From CAYJLC01 sp044426345 (GTDB lineage: Bacteria > Bacillota > Clostridia > Oscillospirales > Butyricicoccaceae): a DNA stretch of 5,829 nucleotides. Below, one piece after another: positions 1 through 4,803 of this stretch. Positions within the stretch are counted from its first letter, which is position 1. Each line of letters opens with the position of its first letter. The stretch covers positions 1 through 5,829 of the forward strand of contig JAWXUP010000113.1 of the NCBI GenBank assembly GCA_044426345.1. The letters run 5' to 3'. The translations under genes were made by a program, and so were the position numbers. The notes below the pieces were generated by a model that saw only the letters and a program-made list of their open reading frames with translations, did not search any database and was not told where the DNA came from.

Positions 1-975
1 TTCTTCGGCGCTCGTGCGAACTTTGCAAAACTTTTACTTATGTCATTAAATGGTGGTCGCGATGAAAAATCTGGCAAACAAGTAGGTCCAGTTCGTGAAA
101 TCTGTCAAGATGAAGTTCTAGACTTTGAAAAAGTTATCGAACAACTTGACTTCTACCGTGGTTGGCTTGCAAATTTATACGTAAATACTATGAATGTTAT
201 TCACTTTATGCACGATAAATATGCTTACGAAAGTGCTCAAATGTCACTTCACGATACTGAAGTTGGTCGTTTAATGGCCTTTGGTATCGCTGGTTTCTCA
301 GTACTTGCTGACTCACTTTCTGCTATTAAATACGCAAAAGTTAAACCAGTTCGTAATGACGATGGTTTAATTGTAGATTTCATCACTGAAGGCGACTTCC
401 CTTGCTTCGGTAATGATGATGACAGAGTTGATGAAATCGCTCAAAAACAAGCAGAATTATTCTACGAAGAACTTTGCAAAACTCCAACATACAGAAATGC
501 AAAACACACTCTATCTTTACTTACAATTACTTCAAACGTAATGTACGGTAAAAAAACTGGCTCTACTCCAGATGGCAGAAAAGCTGGCGAACCATTTGCT
601 CCAGGTGCAAACCCAATGCATAACAGAGAGAAAAACGGTGCATTAGCATCTCTAAACTCAGTAGCTAAAATTTCTTACGATTACTGTATGGACGGTGTTT
701 CTAACACATTCTCTATCATTCCAGAAGCTCTTGGTAACAATGACGATGATAGATACACAAACTTAGTTGCACTTATGGACGGTTACTTCGGTCAAATGGC
801 ACATCACTTAAATGTAAACGTTTTAAATCGCGAAACTCTACAAAAAGCTTACGAAAATCCAGAATTATACCCTAACTTAACTGTTCGTGTATCTGGTTAT
901 GCTGTAAACTTCTATAAATTATCAAAAGCACACCAACTTGAAGTAATTTCTCGTACTTTCCATGACAGAGTTTAG
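1..975 (+). CDS. pflB: Pyruvate formate-lyase (formate C-acetyltransferase), C-terminal part, 5' truncated by window
   Basis: The reading frame is open from base 1 (FFGARANFAKLLL...) and ends at TAG 973-975, giving 324 residues of a protein normally about 750-760 long. The ATG at 40 is internal, because homology continues upstream of it. The enzyme converts pyruvate and CoA to acetyl-CoA and formate in the cytoplasm during anaerobic growth. The fragment follows E. coli PflB closely: MHDKY, GIAG(F)SVLADSLSAIKYAKVKP, LTITSNVMYGKKTG, TPDGRKAGEPFAPGANPMH and HLNVNVLNRE. The glycyl-radical loop RVSGYAVNF is intact. Its glycine is codon 895-897, 25 residues from the C-terminus, as in the family. 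The catalytic Cys-Cys pair lies upstream of the window and cannot be checked. The shorter GYFGQMAHHLNVNV stretch resembles Gram-positive PFLs more than E. coli. Many C-ending two-fold codons (ttc, tac, aac) suggest high expression. It is a true PFL rather than a diol dehydratase or choline lyase paralogue. Confidence 0.97.
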   Translation, partial: FFGARANFAKLLLMSLNGGRDEKSGKQVGPVREICQDEVLDFEKVIEQLDFYRGWLANLYVNTMNVIHFMHDKYAYESAQMSLHDTEVGRLMAFGIAGFSVLADSLSAIKYAKVKPVRNDDGLIVDFITEGDFPCFGNDDDRVDEIAQKQAELFYEELCKTPTYRNAKHTLSLLTITSNVMYGKKTGSTPDGRKAGEPFAPGANPMHNREKNGALASLNSVAKISYDYCMDGVSNTFSIIPEALGNNDDDRYTNLVALMDGYFGQMAHHLNVNVLNRETLQKAYENPELYPNLTVRVSGYAVNFYKLSKAHQLEVISRTFHDRV

Positions 976-1657
976 TTTAAATTCATTTTTAAGCTTAGGT
1001 GGGTCTGACGGTCCCGGAATTCGTTCGGTTATTTTTCTGCAAGGTTGTCCTTTGAGGTGTGATTATTGTCACAATCCTGAAACTTGGGACTTTAAAGAGG
1101 CTGACAGTGATGTCACTTCCCTTGCGAAAAAAGTTGTGAGGTATAAACCGTATTATAAAAACGGCGGTGGTGTGACCGTTTCTGGCGGTGAACCTTTATG
1201 TCAGCAAGCGCCTTTGATAGAGCTTTTCAAACAGCTCAAAGAGCAAGATATTCATACTTGTATCGACACTAGCGCTGGTGTCCCTATTGATGAAAAATTG
1301 CTTGAATATACAGATTTAATATTATGTGACATCAAGTTTTTGTCAAATGAGGAATACGAAAAACATACGGGTCTTGCGATTTTCGAAAATGTAGTAAAAT
1401 TGTTAGAACTTACAAAAAAACACGCTACTCCTATCTGGATTAGACACGTCTTATACCCTAATTTAACTGATAATGAGGAATATGTGCTTAAAATTAAGGA
1501 TTTTTGCAAAGATTATCCAAACATTGAGCGTATAGAGTTACTTCCATTTAAGAACATATGTCAAACGAAATATGATGATTTAGGTTTAAACTTTAAAATG
1601 GCAGAAACACCTCTTATTTCAAGTGAAAAACTAAAAAATTTACGAGATTTATTGTAA
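962..1657 (+). CDS. pflA: Pyruvate formate-lyase-activating enzyme (radical SAM)
   Basis: This 231-residue protein abstracts a hydrogen from the PflB glycine, using S-adenosylmethionine and a [4Fe-4S] cluster, to create the stable glycyl radical. The cluster motif CX3CX2C is at C29, C33 and C36 (GCPLRCDYCHNPETW), the SAM-contacting GGE motif at residues 75-77 (GGGVTVSGGE), and later family blocks are HTCIDTSAG (98-106), LILCDIK (119-125), WIRHVLYPN and IELLPF. D102, T103 and D123 align with the monovalent-cation site described in E. coli PflA. Length is slightly below E. coli (246), with the difference at the C-terminus. The start is well fixed: an in-frame TAA at 944-946 leaves ATG 962 as the first usable codon, and the N-terminus (SFLSLGGSDGPGIR) aligns with E. 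coli HSFESCGTVDGPGIR. It overlaps pflB by 14 nt and has no clear Shine-Dalgarno site, so translation is probably coupled to pflB. Codon use is less biased than in pflB, fitting a catalytic amount of activator. Confidence 0.96.
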   Translation: MTEFSLNSFLSLGGSDGPGIRSVIFLQGCPLRCDYCHNPETWDFKEADSDVTSLAKKVVRYKPYYKNGGGVTVSGGEPLCQQAPLIELFKQLKEQDIHTCIDTSAGVPIDEKLLEYTDLILCDIKFLSNEEYEKHTGLAIFENVVKLLELTKKHATPIWIRHVLYPNLTDNEEYVLKIKDFCKDYPNIERIELLPFKNICQTKYDDLGLNFKMAETPLISSEKLKNLRDLL

Positions 1658-1658
1658 A

Positions 1659-1718
1659 ATTTAACCTCTCATAAGATTTATAGGTCTTGTGGGAGGTTTA
1701 AATAAAATTCTGTTTTTT
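1659..1718 (+). terminator. Hairpin ending the pflB-pflA unit
   Basis: A 14-bp stem pairs 1663-1676 with 1685-1698 around an 8-nt loop. It contains two G-T pairs and no mismatch. With one bulged T (1699), pairing extends outwards to 1659/1703. It starts almost directly after the pflA stop. The T-run (1713-1718) lies about 15 nt past the main stem instead of abutting it, so this could be a weak intrinsic terminator or an mRNA 3'-end stabilising hairpin. Position and stem strength support the terminator call. Confidence 0.7.
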
Positions 1719-1726
1719 GCTATAAT
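1719..1726 (+). promoter_or_regulatory. Candidate extended -10 promoter
   Basis: TGCTATAAT occurs here (TG at 1718-1719, perfect TATAAT at 1721-1726), the extended -10 form that can work with a poor -35. The best -35 at normal spacing is only TTTAAA/TTAAAT around 1697-1703, inside the right arm of the preceding hairpin. A transcript would start near 1733 and run about 80 nt before the tRNA. It could be a second, upstream tRNA promoter, or chance in AT-rich DNA. Confidence 0.35.
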
Positions 1727-1770
1727 TTACATAAAGAACGATAAAAGTTTAAATATATTTAATAAATCTC

Positions 1771-1799
1771 TTTACAAATGCTGTGAATTATTGTATAAT
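1771..1799 (+). promoter_or_regulatory. Sigma-A promoter of the tRNA-Leu gene
   Basis: TTTACA (1771-1776) and TATAAT (1794-1799) are separated by exactly 17 bp. The -10 is perfect and the -35 differs from TTGACA at one base. The 30 bp upstream (1741-1770) are strongly A/T-rich and could act as an UP element. Transcription would start near 1806, leaving a 5' leader of roughly 8 nt before the mature tRNA, so the tRNA is probably made independently of pflBA. Confidence 0.85.
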
Positions 1800-1813
1800 A
1801 ATATTACTGATTT

Positions 1814-1898
1814 GCCGATGTGATGGAATTGGTAGACTTGTCTGACTCAAAATCAGATTCCGCGAGGAGTGTCGGTTCGAGCCCGACCATCGGTACCA
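1814..1898 (+). tRNA. tRNA-Leu (anticodon CAA)
   Basis: The 85-nt sequence folds as a class II tRNA that reads UUG. The acceptor stem pairs GCCGATG (1814-1820) with CATCGGT (1888-1894), giving a G1-U72 wobble at the tip. The discriminator is A1895 and CCA is encoded at 1896-1898. The anticodon stem is TCTGA/TCAGA (1841-1845/1853-1857), with loop CTCAAAA and anticodon CAA at 1848-1850. The variable arm is 4 bp (1858-1861/1866-1869) capped by GCGA, a GNRA tetraloop, and its length marks the Leu class. The T arm is GTCGG-TTCGAGC-CCGAC (1871-1887). The D arm contains the expected GGTAGAC but its 3-bp stem has a T-T mismatch (T11-T24). A second CCA follows directly at 1899-1901. Confidence 0.95.
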
Positions 1899-1913
1899 CC
1901 AGCGTGATGCTGG
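1899..1913 (+). other. Small hairpin in the tRNA 3' trailer
   Basis: CCAGC (1899-1903) pairs with GCTGG (1909-1913) around the 5-nt loop GTGAT. It begins at the first base after the mature CCA end, so the extra CCA copy forms the 5' side of this stem. It could steer 3'-end processing, or simply be a remnant of trailer sequence. The function is inferred and the pairing is exact. Confidence 0.5.
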
Positions 1914-1921
1914 AATCATTT

Positions 1922-1950
1922 AACGATCAAGTGAAAGCTTGGTCGTTTTT
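1922..1950 (+). terminator. Intrinsic terminator of the tRNA unit
   Basis: A 10-bp stem, AACGATCAAG (1922-1931) with CTTGGTCGTT (1938-1947), contains one T-G pair, has a 6-nt loop TGAAAG, and runs into a T-run at 1946-1950. The position 24 nt after the CCA end and the canonical form support termination of the tRNA transcript before the transporter gene. Confidence 0.85.
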
Positions 1951-1988
1951 AATGCATTAAAAATATAATAAATACACAGTAAATAATT

Positions 1989-1998
1989 TTGTATACAA
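1989..1998. promoter_or_regulatory. Perfect 10-bp palindrome TTGTATACAA, possible operator
   Basis: TTGTATACAA reads the same on both strands and lies 70 bp upstream of the transporter start. The GT-AC core symmetry resembles operators of some GntR-family regulators, but no regulator gene is present here. Short AT-rich palindromes arise easily, so a regulatory role is inference only. Confidence 0.3.
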
Positions 1999-1999
1999 T

Positions 2000-2037
2000 T
2001 AATATCATTTGATTATTGCAAGCACTAGATGATATTA
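2000..2037. promoter_or_regulatory. Inverted repeat over the probable promoter of the first MFS gene
   Basis: TAATATCAT (2000-2008) and ATGATATTA (2029-2037) are perfect 9-bp inverted arms separated by 20 bp, with further G-T-containing pairs inward. Between and over them lies the best promoter guess, TTGATT (2009-2014) and TATTAG (2033-2038), 18 bp apart. A start near 2045 would give a leader of about 24 nt to the TTG codon. If right, the arms flank the -35 and cover the -10, as an operator might. Promoter match is weak; the repeat itself is certain. Confidence 0.35.
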
Positions 2038-2057
2038 GATATGTATGCAATTTTTTT

Positions 2058-2063
2058 GGAGGG
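2058..2063 (+). promoter_or_regulatory. Ribosome binding site that fixes the TTG start
   Basis: GGAGGG lies 5 nt before TTG 2069, a normal spacing. It is downstream of the only nearby in-frame ATG (2045), so that ATG would place the Shine-Dalgarno site inside the coding region and has no comparable site of its own. This argues for TTG as the true start. Confidence 0.8.
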
Positions 2064-2068
2064 ACATT

Positions 2069-3283
2069 TTGGAAAAATTTAAGAAAAATAATCTAATAGT
2101 GATATATTTAATCGCTATCTCAGCAATTGCTGTTGCATGTGGTTTTAGTGATTCCCTTTTATCCAATTATTTCAATGATGCTTATGGAATAAACGCAGCA
2201 CAAAGAGGATTTTTAGAGCTACCTCGTGAATTTCCAGGAGTTATTTCCTTATTTATGATAGCAGCTATTGCGCGTCTAGGCGATATTAAAATTGCTGTAG
2301 TTTCGCAAGCTATGTGCTTTATCGGAATTATGCTTTTAGCAAATACTACGCCCTCTTTTTATGTAATGTCGATACTGCTTTTCGTTTTTAGTATAGGGAT
2401 TCATATTTATCTACCAATTCAGGATTCTCTTGCAATGTCGATTATTCCAGCAAAAACTATCGGTAAAGGAATGGGGCAAGTCAAAGGTGTTTACCTGTTT
2501 TTCTCACTTTTAGCTTCAGTTTTCGCCTTTTTAGGCTTTAGATTTGGAATTTTAGACTTCACAACCGATGGTAAGCAACCTGCATTTTTTATAGCTGGAG
2601 TATTTTTTCTAATTTCTGTAATCTTTTTATTTATGTTATCAAAAATTGCAAAATCACAAAGCAGACCAATAGTTAAAACTAAATTAATTTTCAGAAAAAA
2701 ATATATTTATTATTACATATTGTCAATTATGAATGGCGTGCAAAAGCAAATTATTTTCGTTTACGGTCCTTGGGTTTTAATTGAAATTTTAGGTCAAGGC
2801 GCGGATACTATTTCCCTACTTTTAATTATAAGCTCACTTTTCGGAATCTTTTTCTTACCATTTTTAGGTAGATGTATAGATAAATTTGGAATACGTACAA
2901 TGTTATATGTCGATGCTCTGTCTTTTATAGGAGTTTACTTAGCTTATGCATTTATGACTTATAACTTCACAAATGGCACTTTCAAAGCTGGTGGAATTGC
3001 ACTAATCACTATTTTTGCTGTATACATATGCGACAAACTATCGACTCAAATGAGCATAATTCGTTCGGTTTACCTTCATTCGATTACTGAAGACAAAGCT
3101 GAAATTTTGCCTACGATGTCACTAGGAGTTTCGTTGGACCACATTGTTTCGATTATCGGTGCATATTTAAGCGGACTTGTTTGGATGTATATTGGACCTC
3201 ACTACATTTTCTTAATTGCAGCATCTTTCTCGCTTATAAATCTTGCTATTGCAAAAATTGTTCCACTTAAAGAAGAAAAATAA
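2069..3283 (+). CDS. MFS transporter, substrate unknown
   Basis: This is a 404-residue integral membrane protein with about 12 hydrophobic helices (roughly 9-27, 55-70, 76-93, 98-116, 140-158, 172-190, 213-236, 247-266, 278-297, 309-321, 350-371, 378-397) and a basic cytoplasmic linker near 192-212, as expected for the major facilitator superfamily. GRCIDKFGIR (267-276), after helix 8, is the C-half copy of the MFS loop motif GxxxDRxGRR. The N-half copy is weak (ARLGDIKIA, 68-76). The LPREFPG segment (51-57) after helix 1 is, from memory, shared by a group of uncharacterised Firmicute MFS proteins. The start is TTG 2069 because of the strong GGAGGG at 2058; ATG 2045 would add 8 residues. It stands alone between a tRNA terminator and a large inverted repeat, so context gives no substrate. 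Frequent AT-rich codons show no strong expression bias. The protein shows little evident likeness to the second MFS protein in this window. Confidence 0.9.
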   Translation: MEKFKKNNLIVIYLIAISAIAVACGFSDSLLSNYFNDAYGINAAQRGFLELPREFPGVISLFMIAAIARLGDIKIAVVSQAMCFIGIMLLANTTPSFYVMSILLFVFSIGIHIYLPIQDSLAMSIIPAKTIGKGMGQVKGVYLFFSLLASVFAFLGFRFGILDFTTDGKQPAFFIAGVFFLISVIFLFMLSKIAKSQSRPIVKTKLIFRKKYIYYYILSIMNGVQKQIIFVYGPWVLIEILGQGADTISLLLIISSLFGIFFLPFLGRCIDKFGIRTMLYVDALSFIGVYLAYAFMTYNFTNGTFKAGGIALITIFAVYICDKLSTQMSIIRSVYLHSITEDKAEILPTMSLGVSLDHIVSIIGAYLSGLVWMYIGPHYIFLIAASFSLINLAIAKIVPLKEEK

Positions 3284-3287
3284 ATAA

Positions 3288-3367
3288 GTTAAAAGCACAA
3301 TAAATTTTATCTTGTTGGCGTTATTACAATGAATGCCGAATAAATAACGTTTGTTGTGCTTTTTAAC
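3288..3367 (+). terminator. Nested 80-bp inverted repeat after the first MFS gene, probable terminator
   Basis: The outer stem pairs 3288-3304 with 3350-3367: 17 pairs, one of them T-G, with one bulged T (3360). An inner 7-bp stem, CGTTATT (3319-3325) with AATAACG (3343-3349), stacks directly on it. The outer stem starts 5 nt after the TAA stop. GCACAA/TTGTGC followed by five T's fits an intrinsic terminator, and the A-tract on the other arm makes it usable in both directions. The 53-nt interior is longer than usual for a terminator, so a small repeated palindromic element or a structured 3' UTR is also possible. Confidence 0.65.
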
Positions 3368-3421
3368 AATTTATTACGATTTTATATCTCGTTTATTGTA
3401 TAAATTTACTGTCGAAATTTG

Positions 3422-3450
3422 TTGATTTTCACACGCTAAAGTAGTATAAT
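3422..3450 (+). promoter_or_regulatory. Sigma-A promoter of the MFS-pepX unit
   Basis: TTGATT (3422-3427) and a perfect TATAAT (3445-3450) are 17 bp apart. The -35 matches TTGACA at four positions. Transcription would start near 3457, giving a 5' leader of about 67 nt. It lies between the inverted repeat and the second MFS gene, with no competing signal as good nearby. Confidence 0.8.
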
Positions 3451-3467
3451 TTTAAGTGTATAAAGTA

Positions 3468-3500
3468 TTCGGTTGTGTAAATCGAACAAAATTGTACAAT
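3468..3500 (+). promoter_or_regulatory. Leader hairpin and palindrome before the second MFS gene
   Basis: In the predicted 5' leader, TTCGGTT (3468-3474) pairs with AATCGAA (3480-3486), 7 bp with one G-T pair and a 5-nt loop. Five bases later ATTGTACAAT (3491-3500) is a perfect 10-bp palindrome. It shares the TTGTA/TACAA halves with the palindrome at 1989-1998, with different spacing. Either could be a regulator site just downstream of the start point. No terminator-like T-run follows the hairpin, so attenuation is not indicated. Function is inferred. Confidence 0.3.
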
Positions 3501-3523
3501 AAAAAAAGAGAGGGCTTGAAATT

Positions 3524-4786
3524 ATGAACAAGTTACTTAGCAAAGCAGGATTAAATGAGAAAATGGCAAAAAACTTTTGGGCAATTATTATAATTGCAGC
3601 AGGTGGTGCGATTATTTACGGACTACCTTACTTTAGATACGATTATTACGATGTGTATCTTGAAGCTTATAACTTATCAAATACTCAAATGGGTTTATTT
3701 GGTAGCGTTTTGGGCGTTTTCGGTATGATTTCATATCTTTTCGGAGGTATCGTTGTTGACCGATACTCTACTAGAATGATTTTAACTGTATCGCTGGTAG
3801 GTACTGGTTTAGGTGGATTTTTACACCTTTTACCACTTAGTTTTACAGCATTGATGTGCTTATACGCATTTTGGGGAGTTTCTTCTTTATTTGCGTTTTG
3901 GCCAGCTTGTATCAAAGCAGTTAGAATTTTAGCTGGTGAAGGAGACCAAGGTAAAGCTTACGGTTTCTTTGAAGGTGGACGTGGTGTAGCAGCTGCTTTA
4001 ATGGCAATGGGTGCTGTTTTAGCATTTAGAATTTTTGCAGGTTCTATAGAAGACCAAGTTGCTGGTATGAAAGCTGTTATTATTTTCTATTCATTTTTAA
4101 CAAGTTTAACTGGTATTTTAGTTTTCTTAAACGTAAAAGACGGAAAAATGGAAGCATCGGATAAAATTACATTCAAAGGATTTACAGAAGTTATCAAATT
4201 ACCAGCTGTTTGGATTATCGGTTTCGTAACTTTTTGTACTTATGTTTTCACTTTATCACTTTACTACTTCACTCCTTATGCAACTGGTATTTTAGGTGCA
4301 ACAGTTACTTTCGCGGCAACTTTAGCAGCAATGAAACGCTGGTTATCTTTACTAGGTAGCATCGGTGGTGGATATGTAACCGATAAAGCTGGTACAGGAA
4401 ATACAATACTTGTGTCATTCTTAGCTATGGCTGCTGGTACAGTAGGTATTTTATTACTTCCAACGAATTCATCAAGCATTTTACTATTCACAATTTTATT
4501 CATTATAATATACGTTTTTTACAATGTAAACTATGCTATGACTTGGGCAATGATGGAAGAAGGCAACATACCTGCTAAATATTCAGGTACTGCAGCAGGC
4601 GTTATCGCAACAGTTGGTTACCTTCCAGAAATTTTCTGTTCAGTTCTTGCTGGTATCTTAATTGACCAAAATCCAGGTGTTGCAGGTTACAGAATGTTCT
4701 TCGGATTCCTTATCGTAATGCTAATTTTAGGTGCTCTTGCAACTATTGGTTGGAAAGTTTGGCTTAAAAAATCTACTGCTAAATAA
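3524..4786 (+). CDS. YihN-like MFS transporter
   Basis: This 420-residue inner-membrane protein has about 12 hydrophobic helices and cytoplasmic ends rich in Lys. It resembles E. coli YihN in order and wording of blocks: (I)YGLPYF near 32-37, GGIVVDRYSTR (74-84, the helix 2-3 MFS loop motif), AYGFFEGGRG (145-154; FGFFETGRG in YihN), GGGYVTDK (281-288), and GYLPEIFC followed by GILIDQNPGVAGYR (365-390; GYAPAMFC...ILDLNPGIIGYK in YihN). Family members are often labelled nitrate/nitrite or sugar transporters without proof; the substrate here is unknown. The start ATG 3524 is preceded by GAGAGGG (3508-3514) at about 9 nt. Its own promoter is at 3422-3450. The stop is only 17 nt before the pepX start, so the two are probably co-transcribed, hinting at a role in peptide or amino-acid traffic. 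Codons are dominated by forms also preferred in pflB (ggt, gct, gca), suggesting strong expression for a transporter. Confidence 0.92.
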   Translation: MNKLLSKAGLNEKMAKNFWAIIIIAAGGAIIYGLPYFRYDYYDVYLEAYNLSNTQMGLFGSVLGVFGMISYLFGGIVVDRYSTRMILTVSLVGTGLGGFLHLLPLSFTALMCLYAFWGVSSLFAFWPACIKAVRILAGEGDQGKAYGFFEGGRGVAAALMAMGAVLAFRIFAGSIEDQVAGMKAVIIFYSFLTSLTGILVFLNVKDGKMEASDKITFKGFTEVIKLPAVWIIGFVTFCTYVFTLSLYYFTPYATGILGATVTFAATLAAMKRWLSLLGSIGGGYVTDKAGTGNTILVSFLAMAAGTVGILLLPTNSSSILLFTILFIIIYVFYNVNYAMTWAMMEEGNIPAKYSGTAAGVIATVGYLPEIFCSVLAGILIDQNPGVAGYRMFFGFLIVMLILGALATIGWKVWLKKSTAK

Positions 4787-4788
4787 TT

Positions 4789-4793
4789 GAGGA
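4789..4793 (+). promoter_or_regulatory. Ribosome binding site deciding the pepX start
   Basis: GAGGA lies 10 nt before ATG 4804. An earlier ATG at 4797 is only 3 nt from it and its frame stops after eight codons, so ATG 4804 is the start. The site falls in the 17-nt gap after the MFS stop codon, consistent with one mRNA for both genes. Confidence 0.7.
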
Positions 4794-4803
4794 TTTATGT
4801 TTT

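Noticed and set aside
40..42. ATG at 40 as the start of pflB
   Set aside because: The frame is open to base 1 and the upstream residues FFGARANFAKLLL match PFL, so this Met is internal.
1252..1509. Open reverse-strand frame of about 85 codons inside pflA
   Set aside because: It is antisense to a conserved radical-SAM gene, has no recognisable protein features or ribosome site, and is expected by chance.
1814..2068. tRNA 3' end as an integration site for a mobile element carrying the MFS gene
   Set aside because: There is no integrase, no repeated copy of the tRNA 3' end within the window, and the tRNA has its own normal terminator.
3058..3070. 13-bp exact repeat AATTCGTTCGGTT shared with 1018-1030 in pflA
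   Set aside because: Both copies encode Ile-Arg-Ser-Val within unrelated conserved genes; the most likely cause is chance codon use.
3473..3489. TTGTGTAAATCGAACAA as a Rex (NADH-sensing repressor) site
   Set aside because: The ends resemble the Rex box, but it is one base short of the 18-bp site and its inner halves are not symmetric.
3685..4503. Two open reverse-strand frames (3685-3915 and 4276-4503) inside the second MFS gene
   Set aside because: They are shadows of the strongly biased codons of the + strand gene and show no family likeness.
4797..4799. ATG at 4797 as the peptidase start
   Set aside because: It is out of frame, stops after eight codons, and is only 3 nt from the Shine-Dalgarno site.
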